Of a stretch of 64,000 nucleotides of DNA, positions 35,201-41,488 are shown in pieces. This DNA comes from Phycisphaerae bacterium (GTDB lineage Bacteria; Planctomycetota; Phycisphaerae; UBA1845; Fen-1342). The notes under the pieces are model-generated. The model was not told the origin of the DNA. It did no database searches and saw nothing but the letters and a program-made list of their open reading frames with translations. The stretch's first letter is position 1. Each line of letters begins with the position of its first letter. The DNA lies in the NCBI GenBank assembly GCA_028277645.1, contig JANQFV010000017.1, positions 1-64,000 of the forward strand. Direction: 5' to 3'. A program made the position numbers and the translations under genes.

Positions 35201-37178
35201 CAACGACGTGTTTGTTCTGTTCCGAACCGACGACGTCGAGGCGTTTGATCAGGTCCTCGATCTTCGTCATCTCGTCGCGCTCGGCCATGATGTAGAAGAC
35301 GTTGTTGGCGGAGTCGGGCACGATCGTCGGCGTCTTGCCGGTCCGGCCGGCGGCCAGCGTCATCGACGTGGTCAGCTCCGTGACCATCGCCGCGATGTCG
35401 GACACCTTTACGTGCTCGACCGCGACCGTCTGGAACGAGTCAGTCTGCGGCACGTCGAGCGTCTGCAGCAGATCATCGACGCGTTTGTGCCCCTCGTCGT
35501 TGGCATAGACGATCAGCACGTTCAGCCGCGGGTCCGCGACCAGACGTACCGTCTTCTTCGCCCGCTCGAAGATGCCCTCGGCCAGAATGTCTTCCGGCGC
35601 GACGCTGCCGGCCTGGGCCGCCGTCGGTGTCCGCGTGGGTTGGCGCTGGTTGCGCCCACGCTGATTGCGCTGCGCGCGGGCTCGGGCTTGGGCCTGCTGG
35701 AGCGCACGAATGCGCTGCCAGTTCGGCGTACGCGAGGACTCGCCCTGCTCCTGCTGGAAGATCTGGTTCAGCAGGTTGGCAATCTCGGCCGCGTCGGAAT
35801 GCCGCACTTCGTGTACCTTGGTGACGAAATCACCCAGCGGCGGCTTCTGATCGAACTTTTCGATCAGCGCCTCGATCTCCTTCAGCTTGTCCTCGGTCGC
35901 CTTGACGATGATCTGGTTGGTCCGGTCGTCCGCGACCATCTGAACGGTGCTGCCCGATTGCTGAGCCGGGACGCGCCGCGGCACCATACGACCGGTCCGC
36001 TGATCGCGCTCCATGACAACCTGCGCCCCGCCGCCGCTGGGCAGGTCCATGAACCCGCGCACCAGCCGCTCGATCTCGCGCGCGTTGGTCTCGATCTTGA
36101 AGAAGCGCAGCTTGCCCGGATCGCCCGGCGTGATATCGACCAGATCCTTCAATGTCAGGAACTCGCGCACGTCGCGGGCCAGCGCCGTGATCTTGATCTG
36201 GTTGCTCTCGTCGAGCGTGGACACGCGCGTGTAGTCCGGCAGCGCGTCGAGGAACATGTCGACCAGCGCCTGCGCCTTCACGTCCGGCACGCGGTAATAA
36301 ACCGTGACGTAGTCCATTTCGCGCGGATCGGCTTCGTTGAACGCCGCCACGGTCGGGTACGTCTTGTCAATCGGCACCCACTGCGGCATTTCGGCCAGCG
36401 GGATCACTCGAACGTGGTGCTCCTGCTCGACGAAGCGATACCCCTGCTCGTGCATGATCAGGTTCAGCTCGTCAATCGCCTCGTCCTGGGTGAACTTGCG
36501 ATCTGAGACGTAATACAGTTCGCCGCCGATGATCAGCTCTTCGCCCATCATGGGCTTGCCAATCCGGTCGACGAACGTCATCACGACGTCTTCCCAAGGC
36601 ATACCGTTGAAGTTGAACCACTCGCTCGGCTCATCCGGATCGATCGGTCGTCGGACGAGCGGTTCGTTGGATTCACCGTCGCCATCTCTGCTATCGCCGG
36701 TTTCGCCGCGCTGCGCTCGAGCACTCTCGCGAATCTCCGCCGGTGAACGGGTCTTCTTCTGCGGAGCCAACGACGCCGGCGGCCCGACGAAATCCGCGGG
36801 TGGATAGACGACCTTCTCACCAGGGGTATCACCGCGCGCCTGGGCCACCTGCTGCGCTTCGCGCTGCATCTCCGCGAGCGTTTCCTGGCGCGACTCGCGC
36901 ACTGTCGAGGCCCGCGGCTGCGGGCGCGTTCGCGGCGTCCGCGGCGGAGCGGTTTCGCCCCGTTCCTCGCGCTCGCGCTCCTCTTTCTCCATCTTGTCGC
37001 GCAGCTCGAGCAGCCGCTGGAGGGCTTCCTCTTCCTCCTGGTTGCGCGGCTGCGGGCGGGTCTGATCGGACTCAGCCTGAGGATCAACTTGCGCGATCGC
37101 CGGTGAAGCCGGCGCCCACGCGAAGCAGATGAAGAGTACGACCGCCAAGAGCTCGCGCTGGGGTATCCGCAGCGTCAT
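23211..37178 (-). CDS. Giant secretin (GspD/PilQ-like) with about 45 N-domain repeats
   Basis: 4655 aa from the ATG at 37178 (AGGAGAGG 7 bases upstream, followed by a signal peptide MTLRIPQRELLAVVLF...AIA-QV); the 59 codons further upstream are not used. Order: signal 1-30; charged Glu/Arg/Pro region to ~185; N0-like domain ~186-255 (EDVVMTFVDRIGKPM...QGYRFVEQEHHVRV); array of secretin_N/NolW-like repeats ~290-4300; pore domain ~4303-4546 with VMIQVLIVEVTLENDLDLG, LKVLSRPQIVAMDNKPAKI, VGIVLEVTPRINPDGFVSM, NETVVLGGLITSR and LGALFRSQSDSTDRKELLL; tail to 4655. Two disordered linkers (~2150-2285, ~3173-3298) split the array. Ordinary GspD has ~650 aa and three such repeats. It forms the outer-membrane channel of the adjacent type II secretion/type IV pilus machine. 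No stop or frameshift interrupts 14 kb, which implies selection. Confidence 0.93.
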   Translation of the reverse strand: MTLRIPQRELLAVVLFICFAWAPASPAIAQVDPQAESDQTRPQPRNQEEEEALQRLLELRDKMEKEEREREERGETAPPRTPRTRPQPRASTVRESRQETLAEMQREAQQVAQARGDTPGEKVVYPPADFVGPPASLAPQKKTRSPAEIRESARAQRGETGDSRDGDGESNEPLVRRPIDPDEPSEWFNFNGMPWEDVVMTFVDRIGKPMMGEELIIGGELYYVSDRKFTQDEAIDELNLIMHEQGYRFVEQEHHVRVIPLAEMPQWVPIDKTYPTVAAFNEADPREMDYVTVYYRVPDVKAQALVDMFLDALPDYTRVSTLDESNQIKITALARDVREFLTLKDLVDITPGDPGKLRFFKIETNAREIERLVRGFMDLPSGGGAQVVMERDQRTGRMVPRRVPAQQSGSTVQMVADDRTNQIIVKATEDKLKEIEALIEKFDQKPPLGDFVTKVHEVRHSDAAEIANLLNQIFQQEQGESSRTPNWQRIRALQQAQARARAQRNQRGRNQRQPTRTPTAAQAGSVAPEDILAEGIFERAKKTVRLVADPRLNVLIVYANDEGHKRVDDLLQTLDVPQTDSFQTVAVEHVKVSDIAAMVTELTTSMTLAAGRTGKTPTIVPDSANNVFYIMAERDEMTKIEDLIKRLDVVGSEQNKHVVELVNLRPSDVAVMIQNLLDSGGTRTSGRALSSRIRGRRGVRQPVSVTQTTDYQVIPLDDAGILIVYCTDDDWEKINETIQLWDSRALTSSPVLEVFAIEKGNAETIAATLGQFYRAYQHPVLGRSQVAIQPDGDQIWVYGVQPAIDEIAGLIETMDVEGSEDQTEILPLAYADATQVAQQIQQMFGMGRNVRRGRGVTAGIGPLIQSDPITNSLIVQANKSDLEKIKDYAMDMDQRVGAQEPERRFFTPRHAEARNVASAIQQVYGGVRGRSRQPIGTQVKAIVSGPQVIVEAPKDKLPEIEAFIQQLDDPKGSEIVIKTIKLEGADVGQIASKLNNAFRARRNVVARFDPDATSETILLTCQKDVLDQAQELIDEYVEAARGQAPQVEFRQMTHAQARDAATWLREQLLTYMQQQLGRRAAQAIRVTADQRTNRVVINGPEVAVKFGLTLLEQYDVEADQPPSTPMDTEARKLAGLDVRALANNLNQVFRNEPRRPDGLRATFAYDTTTETLIISAPKDMYARINEIISTFESEAQDVEPIREFFAVQEADANYIAGLVRNLLTSQIGRTRGRAVSDRISISVDTRRNEVIVSAPKFVIPMAAELIERLDQPPTAQNQLRTIPLANADANTVNNVLRQIFNEKIRARTLQISAEPLTNSLIVGGTDEDYSEIEKWAKDLDEQALVKRGTLEIVEVLNASPWEIANILNQQYGGGGWGRRSKIGKEYSFNVVAGRSIAVQAPEDKLPGILELIERLDKVGVDKVEVRTYELAGIGQGIHDLARQVTNAINSQQQARERRVAITAYPAADTLIVTARTDQFEEIEAMMERFKTMVEKETTITKFVKLEHLDAGRYARMIQDMLANKLVRTGRSSRATQNLSIVADARTNRLVCYVPEKIVPDLEQIIAELDVPAEDYEGQVRSIELAHADANTVAQTLRPMFEQRQNQRRREDISQIIVRIQPEAITNSLLVTASDEDFEEIKKQALWLDERVVLHGREPQVVDLVHANASEVANLINQWFGSRGRRGQSEAQQAKATVTNGVLVVSAPRNKMDEIEALIAEVDQVDPSGVQLKTYELKVLNASQVTLAVQGLLRDLGRNARPGQLKPGAFAEPTTNTLVVMAPPESFVMIDKIIAELEDNAPGASAVRPYRLVNVQAEQISRNLDAMLKAKVIEREGSNRRTTVQTSVFAEPITNRVFVYAPEDYQDLAAELVKMVDEEVDTGRIVHIIPLDNGDARELANSLQQILQTGQGGRRGADASQVRITADAGSNSILLAGLPKDVAEVEGWLTELEANSTRVPEFQVFRLENISSLEAYDILSGIFPPSRNPQDSVTITADDYANRLLVTANKRKMRQVETFIGELDVAPDDENFLLGGRTIYFVDISRGSASDIAWDVRAMLPDEDRGGPSIEADWFDEYLIVKCRANEFPQVEQLIRQFERRYKPDAVVRQLSVRGLDMAAVTEYIRARSDGQDNLVFQIPTEKPRMERLIVDVWDDDESPEGAAPKEQAPTQSRGEAPRGSKRGVWHVAPFQRGGEQGDLLDEITDDLLGTQRLASADEDARSPFRPALFLLSPDVTGEDEQQATTQPARPVPIFAEVPAREDYSDIEADADAPGQNVRSPVEKEPTYIVLQDDGTLVVKGERDDVDDIVDAIELFRDERSLGEVIRIFRFKYGDVNAAAEILSIMFDVRQRQIIIPQQQQRNRQQGRDGEDQRRGSMFDQLQGMIGGRQQRGQQGQQQQLRIATDPGHNYLIVKCDESHLPEIHQLLRELDIPPGKVDLKVFQLKNLDAAETAQNIKDILGISQLQQRRGRTPTQRGARGRGRSAPQQQLIEMLQQQMVSVPGVEGGAKIERVEIVPNAVTNSLMVSSPPEVMSVISGIIEELEGLEGRNVVGVYHYPLVNARVDDVLPLLQELFSSAVGAGGGRGGRGGGSPGALGPVMISGDPRSNTIIFTAEGKDRDKVEAQINLLDIEGSVAEVEMYVCQFGDATAIASALEPIYVTSGGGGGRRGGGAPTTVNDVRIIAEAATNTILVWGPPDKRDLIFADIERLDDGARQDIREIDVVFADPEKLAETLMQMFGSAGSTGGRQSRGRRGQPSGGGVLQSGRIMIMGDKDAKKLLVRAPDELFSQIEGIVATLDKPDTQLQLKRFELRYADAETVVELVKSAMMEYMQVAQRTGTETDFDAFTAVADPRTNSVMVVGSEETFLFISQILAAVEVETPEDQRKQFRIFTLEQAQAETVAEAINSFAGGGAAPGGRRGGRGGMPGAGGTMRELNVSAVPETATNSVMVFGRSEDIDKVETMVIAELENSISDRYTIAEVAVENVPPSQVVSFIYQFLDTNVQQAGGGQRGGRRGGSAPGTDTGPQIVPNDNGKTLIVRGTNRQVDEVRELVERFDDPNLTINRTKVIAIPLGQDASALAAEVERIVNDSENSMSEQHGRQPRTLVVGADAFTNTIILGGDQALFGLAEGIIQQLAEVRPYSAVTRVIEFKNLSAEQAEQIINDVQTQQTSRSSNIRSGRPRGSTSGSRNRRSGRRGELWTPSIAPAPCAPLHPRTAAWARPYVGTGTLSPVIMALLSGAQHEDDPPAPSRRAAREALEDELLASAQTAPASDEPSGPARPRSQPPARTPALLPPKTDVMQTLTGVSGSLRGDVSVKAIDAQRIVITGDETDVEFIEQILGMMDQTASPGIIEVFQLESAKATVLAPILEEAISSRIEIMTSSPGPQERFSVNAEARSNSLIVAASERMMNDIADLIDVLDVDKTGEGADAKSVVLQNMRASEAVAILIPTIEQLNTQREVPKEAQVSISAVDRNNSIMIVGTPKDIEEVSGLIEALDVKLTAEEAEDMPNFVTADVIIIPLQNANASDVAETLTTMIEEQQEAARSASGDKAGEPFVKVLRLRTADGRELPALDLERSIKIIPEEGTNSLIIFSTKDNNEALTAIVDVFDTLPEGADIDVKAFRLEYANAEEVADLLEQVFEDKSALLRPSEGDSGGLEKGRMPPVPPGMAAAGLPYPVVVQHDVRSNTVVVIGRVDAVVLAGGLISELDRPTMELGLRAYVLGPLKVLQSGQFAEKLEELLDARAEALGANDNEARDSAVIQPEERSNSLVVFAQPEVYEMIEDLVAELDVPEKKYSVVDMRYRPLRYADAVKIQGLLEEMFQAKEEAEQDTNEDLNDTLTVLADVRSNSLLMTGTRDYLDEAETLITELDQEFDGTVVFEAIKVKLNSAANIAAILEDMVEKALKQSDSALSGTEVVVSADPVSDTLLIAAAREDMRMLKRWVEIMDRPTEVGRMTRIIPLQRGDAEEVAQQAEEIFQFDGQQGQVDLTVTHDPTTNSVIAFGPPPIVSSIEDFVRQLDGVEAAGHAVMRIFKLEQADAEVAGELLTRILEGESGTVGGTGGGGGGSSDDVAAQVMLIWQDDVETLRAMRKDIRVLADVRTNSLFVTAPTESMRLMESLVSTIDVPPDAAKIKVFRLVNADAENMAETLRDLFERDTVAGTGGNESERMLAVEGQGGREEIAFTVDVRTNSVIAAGTSGYLDLVEEIVLELDTIPIEDIDTIVYSPRNLPAIALADSIREFSEAEQQRLEDIGEEISQAVLKERSVTAIANEDANRVIVGVDPRFKNTVMRVVDELDQPPPQVMIQVLIVEVTLENDLDLGVEFAFQDLQYTKAGPTDTTTFDYVGGTDLGAAGSGLGGFTFTITGADFNFLFRTLQSEGSLKVLSRPQIVAMDNKPAKIDVADDVPYVTGTQTSSTGQISTSVARRNVGIVLEVTPRINPDGFVSMEIKQEVSDLTDSTIDVAPGVSSPIFFTREAETNIMVRDNETVVLGGLITSRTQNRETKVPILGDIPGLGALFRSQSDSTDRKELLLVLTPHVIRTVEDYRALSLAERENLSLVPEEMIDNPLMQGLQAHLDDLTVDEYDTTAEVYEARPVPAEQSPAMMEELEPTEEMYGPVRPTLVPQDEAHDALDPNSYDVPLTAARRRVS
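24270..36310 (-). repeat. Coding array of ~45 divergent secretin N-domain repeats
   Basis: Each unit of about 80-95 residues ends in the same pattern: a hydrophobic strand after a polar turn (types DxRTNSLIV, DPRSNTIIF, EPITNRVFV), then A/G-x-x-x-x, a helix with IxxLIxxLD, and the next strand starting V(F/Y)xLxNAxAxxVAxxL. I counted 45 such ends by eye (a few are degenerate). Repeats differ strongly in sequence, so this is old protein-level duplication, not a recent DNA tandem repeat. Several units carry Gly/Arg- or Gln-rich loops between strands, e.g. around 28,390-28,450, 29,390-29,450 and 29,990-30,110. Confidence 0.85.
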
Positions 37179-37466
37179 GCTGGCACCTCTCCTGGGTGTG
37201 GCACGCGCGTCGATCTTCCCCAACTGCGCGTGCAACCGTAGATCAAACCGGCCTGGGTTCGCCGGCTCGGACTTAACGAAGACTTCACTGCGATCACCGC
37301 ACCGGGCGCTCCGCGCCGGGCCGGTCGTCGCGTCATGACGGCGGCAGTGGCCCAACGCCTGATGCGTGCGTTAGTTATACCCGCAAACCCCCCACAGGTG
37401 GCACTCGCGCCGCCTTGGAAATCGATTTGCCGAACCCCCCTAAGCCACGTGCCGCCATGCACTTAA
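37179..37466. other. 288-base leader between the PilO-like gene and the secretin
   Basis: This is the longest gap in the minus-strand secretion operon. It holds the secretin ribosome-binding site at its left end and otherwise no gene. On the minus strand a TATAAC with TTGCGG just upstream (around 37,370-37,385) resembles a -10 but has no -35 at proper spacing. A separate promoter for the 14-kb secretin would be reasonable, yet I cannot support one firmly. Confidence 0.35.
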
Positions 37467-38621
37467 TCACCCTCGTTCGGCCGCTCCCTCGACCGGGCCG
37501 TCCCCCTCGGTCACAAACGCCTTTTTGATCGCTTCCACCACCTCCGGGTGCAGATCCGGATCAAGCCGCTCGCGGTCAGCGAAGGTCATGCCCAAGTTGT
37601 AGTAATAGTCCACTTTCCGACCGTCCTCGGTCGTCCGTACGACCATGCCCCGCGGGAGTATCAGCAGCACAAAGCCGTCGTCGACTGCGTCGTCGTGATG
37701 ATATTTCTCTGGCTCGCTGATGCGGTCGCGCTCGTTCAGCACGAACACGCGCGGCTCGCCATTAATCGAGTCGGTCGCGACCAGTTTCATGAACTGCGCG
37801 TCTGGCCGCGGATTCTTCACTTCGGCAACCGTTTCCCTGGGCTGTGTCTTGACTGCCGGCTTGGTCGTCGGCTCTCGCTGAGCGGGGGCACGCGCTACCG
37901 TACGCGGCTGGAACGGCACGAACAGATTGTCATCGAAGATGCGATTGTACGCCGCCAGCTCGTCCGGCAAGCGCCCTTGCTCCTCACGCAGGACCTCTTC
38001 CGCCACCGGGTGATCCAGCCCCTTGATCGGCGGTAGCACCAGCGTCAGCGCCGAGAAGCTCAGCCGCAGCTCCGGACCGTTGGGGCCATAGTTGTTGCCG
38101 TCGCGCGACTTGCTCCGGCGGGAGGACTTCTTGGGATTGTTAACGTTCGACACCACTGTCTGGTCGGCGCTGATCGTGAGCTTGTCGATGCGGGCCAGGT
38201 ACTCGGCGCGATAGAAGTCGCACAGGAAGCCGATGATGTCCTTCAACGTGCCCGTCGCCCCGACAGTTAGCGGCACGCCGATGAAGCCGTTCTTGTACTT
38301 GGTAAACGTCCCGGTGCTGATCTTCGGTTCGGACAGCCCGTGTACCTCGAGCAGTCCGTGCATGTCCTCGCGAAAACGGCGCTGCGCGTCCTGCGGATCG
38401 GTCGCCAGCGTGCGCCCGGTCATGCCGACCCAGTCGTCCTCGACATTGCGCAGCCGGTGCAGCTCCTTCTCGAACTTATTGCCGTCGGCGCGCTGCTCCC
38501 GAATCTCCTTCTTGATGTTCGAGAACGGTTGCAGCACCAGCCAGTCGACCGCCATCACCGCCAAGTAGCCGCAGACGGCGCCGCCCACGCAGATGCCCAG
38601 GATTCTCTCACGTCGCGTCAT
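37467..38621 (-). CDS. PilO/GspM-like inner-membrane assembly protein
   Basis: 384 aa; GGAG lies 7 bases before the ATG. One membrane helix at ~8-30 (ILGICVGGAVCGYLAVMAVDWLVL, shortened) is followed by a coiled-coil region (FSNIKKEIREQRADGNKFEKEL) and an alpha/beta domain (~100-150, LTVGATGTLKDIIGFLCDFYRA) that fits the ferredoxin-like fold of PilO and GspM. These proteins link the cytoplasmic ATPase platform to the secretin in the periplasm. Residues ~200-384 are an extra region with a Thr/Pro/Arg-rich linker and a C-terminal domain (DGFVLLILPRGMVV; VDYYYNLGMTFADRER). It may stand in for the missing GspC or PilP. It lies 22 bases after the PilM-PilN gene and 288 bases before the secretin. 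Confidence 0.72.
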   Translation of the reverse strand: MTRRERILGICVGGAVCGYLAVMAVDWLVLQPFSNIKKEIREQRADGNKFEKELHRLRNVEDDWVGMTGRTLATDPQDAQRRFREDMHGLLEVHGLSEPKISTGTFTKYKNGFIGVPLTVGATGTLKDIIGFLCDFYRAEYLARIDKLTISADQTVVSNVNNPKKSSRRSKSRDGNNYGPNGPELRLSFSALTLVLPPIKGLDHPVAEEVLREEQGRLPDELAAYNRIFDDNLFVPFQPRTVARAPAQREPTTKPAVKTQPRETVAEVKNPRPDAQFMKLVATDSINGEPRVFVLNERDRISEPEKYHHDDAVDDGFVLLILPRGMVVRTTEDGRKVDYYYNLGMTFADRERLDPDLHPEVVEAIKKAFVTEGDGPVEGAAERG

Positions 38622-38643
38622 CGCTTCGCTCCGATACGCGTAC

Positions 38644-40236
38644 TCATGGTCGCTTCAGTTTGCCTTTGCGCTTCTTCTCGCGATCGCCGGCACCTTCACG
38701 AAACTTCTTCAGGTTCGTCAGCGCGATGCGCACGTCGGTATTTCCCTTGAACTTCTGACCTTCGGCGATCTCCCGCCAGGTCGACTGCGCCGCGTCGTAC
38801 GGGTGCTCACCGGCCAGATCGAGCTCGGTGACCTTCTCCACGAACTCGGTCGGCACCTGCCAGTCGGTCACGAACAGATCGCGCAATGTGATCCCCGGAT
38901 TCCGCGAGACCGTCTCCATGTCGATCTCACGCACGACCATCTTCTTGCCGGGCTCGATCGCGAGCGCGGTGACCGTGAGCAACTCGGCCGGCCAGACGGC
39001 TTCGACCGCCCACTCCTGAGCTTCCTCAATCGTGTTGAAGACCTTGTATTTTTCTTTCAGCTCGTCCCAGCGCTTGTTGTTAATCATCTGCAGGCGCTCA
39101 CGTTCGGCTGCCAGCCCGCGGTATTGCCAGGTCAAGCCAACGATGACCGCCAGCACAACGATCGCCGCCGCCATCCCGCCCAGCCGTACGCGCTTCTGCA
39201 TCGTCTCGCGCGCCGAGACGGGCCGCTTGGGATTGAGGAAGTCGAGCTCGAGCAGCCCTTCGCGACTCAATCCCCACGCCAGCCCCAGCGCCGCGGAAAA
39301 CGATCGCAGCTTCGGCGCGTCGACGGGATCGACACCCAGGGCCGTCGTCGGGTCGAACATCTCGACCGGGTAGCCGAGTCGCCGGTGCAGTGCATCGGCC
39401 AGGTGCGATTCGATACCCGTTCCGCCGGCCACGAGCACCATATCGATCGTGCCCTCGGGCTCGGTGACGCGGTAGGCCTGCAACGTGCGCATCACTTCGA
39501 CGACGAGCTCTTCGGCGGCGGCCTCGATCGCCTCATCCGACGCATCGAGATCGGAGATGTCCGCCAGCGTTATCGTGCGCGAGTCCTCGGGGGCTCCGCC
39601 CTCGCCCCCCGGCAGTGGAACGTTGACATTCGCCGAGCGGGCAAAGGCCAGTGTGTCGTCGTGAATGACATCGATCTCGGTCGCGCCTGGCCCAACATCA
39701 ATGAACAGCAGACGGCGCCCAGTCACTTCGTGGACGCGCTGCACGCTCACCAGATTCGCGTATGGCCGCAGTCCGATGCGCGACGGCGCGAGCCCCGCCG
39801 CCTCGCACGTGGCGCGAATGTTGTCGAGCGTCTCGCGCGTCACCGCGGCCAACAGTACTTCAGTAGCCTGCCCGCTCTCGTTGCGCTCCATGACGACGTA
39901 GTCAATCGCCGCCGAGTCGACCGAGAACGGCAATTCCTTCATGGCCTGGAAGCGCACCGCCGCGGCGACCTCGTCCGTCGGCGTCGGCGGTAGCGTGAGC
40001 CGATGGATCACGGCCTTTTCGCGCGGCACGTCCACCAACGCTCGCTTATGGTGCAGCCGATGCCGCCGCATCATCTGCCGGATGTACTCACCCATGGCCT
40101 GCGGATCGTCAGCATCGACCGTGTTCGGCAGGCGATGCGAGTGCGCGTCCTCGAGGACGGTCTTACCTCCGCCCACGCGCGCGACGACCAGTCGCAGCGA
40201 ACGTTTGTCCCAGTCGAGACACAGAACTTTCGCCAT
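38644..40236 (-). CDS. PilM-PilN fusion (GspL-like) assembly protein
   Basis: 530 aa; AGGAAGG upstream of the ATG. Residues ~1-310 are an actin-like ATPase fold of the PilM type: CLDWDKRSLRLVVARVG, VPREKAVIHRLTLPPTP, FQAMKELPFSVDSAAIDY, the phosphate-binding LFIDVGPGATEIDVI, and MVLVAGGTGIESHLADAL. A short NPKRPVS linker leads to a membrane helix at ~350-370 (AAAIVVLAVIVGLTW), a coiled coil, and a PilN/GspL periplasmic domain. PilM and PilN are normally separate proteins; in GspL the two halves are fused as here. It would sit on the inner membrane and contact the ATPase on one side and the PilO-like protein on the other. The C-terminus is a Lys/Arg-rich tail. Confidence 0.8.
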   Translation of the reverse strand: MAKVLCLDWDKRSLRLVVARVGGGKTVLEDAHSHRLPNTVDADDPQAMGEYIRQMMRRHRLHHKRALVDVPREKAVIHRLTLPPTPTDEVAAAVRFQAMKELPFSVDSAAIDYVVMERNESGQATEVLLAAVTRETLDNIRATCEAAGLAPSRIGLRPYANLVSVQRVHEVTGRRLLFIDVGPGATEIDVIHDDTLAFARSANVNVPLPGGEGGAPEDSRTITLADISDLDASDEAIEAAAEELVVEVMRTLQAYRVTEPEGTIDMVLVAGGTGIESHLADALHRRLGYPVEMFDPTTALGVDPVDAPKLRSFSAALGLAWGLSREGLLELDFLNPKRPVSARETMQKRVRLGGMAAAIVVLAVIVGLTWQYRGLAAERERLQMINNKRWDELKEKYKVFNTIEEAQEWAVEAVWPAELLTVTALAIEPGKKMVVREIDMETVSRNPGITLRDLFVTDWQVPTEFVEKVTELDLAGEHPYDAAQSTWREIAEGQKFKGNTDVRIALTNLKKFREGAGDREKKRKGKLKRP

Positions 40237-40261
40237 CTTCAGATGCCTTCCTTGTCCGCGA

Positions 40262-41488
40262 TCACTGCTCGGCCGCGACGAACGTATCCTCGTCGATCGG
40301 CCACGCGAAACCCAACCGCGTCAGATCCCGATGATACAGCACCTGCGCGATCGGACCACGCATCTCCAGTACCCATTCGTATCGACGGGCGATACGTACG
40401 TGGTCTGCATAGCCCAGGATTTCCACATGAAACTGTAGCGCTTGCACCGTCAATCGGTCCTTCACCGCTTCGTACGTTTCCGGATCCAGCACGCCGGTCG
40501 TCTGCACCCATTGCGGCTCGAGCAGCGCCTCGCCGTCCATCTCCTGCCGCATCGCGACGATCTGCTCCGCACCCTCGGGTGTCATCCCGGCGATCGCCTG
40601 CAACACGCGCAGCGGCGCCGTGTTCACGTTGATCTTGCCCGCGACGTTCTGCCCTTCCGCACCGGGCTCGGACGACCAGACCGTCAGAAACGGCGCGATG
40701 CCGTAATCGAGAATCCCGTCGGCATTGTCGTAGTACGGAAACGAATCGTCGGCGTCATCCTCGTTCGGATCCAGGATGCCGTTGCGGTTCACGTCCTCAC
40801 CATACAGCACGGCGGCGCTGAAGCCTTTGACAAGTAACAGCTCTTCCAGCGTGTCGACCGGACCGTTCTTTGCGTAGTAGCCCGGTTCAAGCGTGTTGTA
40901 GTACGTGCTCTCCGCGCCGTTCGTACGCTCTTCGTCATCTTCGTCCAGCCAGTCCAGCATACACGCCACCAACTCCGGCGCGTTTTCCAGACCGAGGTCG
41001 TACAGAATCGGCTCCACCAGCGCCGTCAGCTCCTCCTCCGTCGCACCGTTGATGTTCATCCGGCTCGCTTCCGGCGTAACGCCGTAGCGCATCATGTCGG
41101 GCTGGTCGTCGAAGCTGACGGCAACGACGCTGAAGCGCCACGCGGGCGGGACCAGGTCGTTCTCTTCGAGGTATTGCTCACGCGAGCCGCTCTGTTCACG
41201 CACCGGATCGTCGTCGCGCTCGAACGCCTCGGAATACACGAGTCCGTGCCGAAACACGTCCGGCACGTCGAACCACTGTTTCGAGTCGAACCGTGCTTCG
41301 CGCAGCGTGAGAAGCACTTCCTGTAGACCGGATTCCGCGGCCAAGTGCGCCTGCTGGATGTCCCGCCGCGCGGACAAGCCCGACATCTCGGCGCGCATGA
41401 AGAACACGAAGCCGGCCATGACCAGCGCGAGCAGCCCGACCAAAACGAGCACGACCGGGAGCACAATGGCACGCCGCTTCGAACTCAC
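40262..41488 (-). CDS. gspK: Type II secretion minor pseudopilin GspK-like
   Basis: 408 aa, GTG start overlapping the gspJ stop by four bases. The N-terminus is prepilin-like but atypical: KRRAIVLPVVLVLVGLLALVMAGFVFF, lacking the Glu at +5, which is the hallmark of GspK. The globular part has SRMNINGATEEELTALV (GspK helix-hairpin-helix-like domain), VACMLDWLDEDDEE, an EF-hand-like loop DVNRNGILDPNEDD and KINVNTAPLRVLQAI. GspK caps the pseudopilus tip together with GspI and GspJ and binds calcium. It is longer than the ~320 aa usual in enterics. Its neighbours gspG-H-I-J-K are in standard order. Confidence 0.88.
   Translation of the reverse strand: MSSKRRAIVLPVVLVLVGLLALVMAGFVFFMRAEMSGLSARRDIQQAHLAAESGLQEVLLTLREARFDSKQWFDVPDVFRHGLVYSEAFERDDDPVREQSGSREQYLEENDLVPPAWRFSVVAVSFDDQPDMMRYGVTPEASRMNINGATEEELTALVEPILYDLGLENAPELVACMLDWLDEDDEERTNGAESTYYNTLEPGYYAKNGPVDTLEELLLVKGFSAAVLYGEDVNRNGILDPNEDDADDSFPYYDNADGILDYGIAPFLTVWSSEPGAEGQNVAGKINVNTAPLRVLQAIAGMTPEGAEQIVAMRQEMDGEALLEPQWVQTTGVLDPETYEAVKDRLTVQALQFHVEILGYADHVRIARRYEWVLEMRGPIAQVLYHRDLTRLGFAWPIDEDTFVAAEQ

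Noticed and set aside
34017..36506. 829-residue open frame on the plus strand within the giant secretin
   Set aside because: It is antisense to the secretin; the composition (Arg/His/Leu/Val/Asp) is the mirror of GC-biased codons, there is no family motif and no start signal. Similar long shadows occur at 32397-33977, 5315-7201 and 14080-15483.
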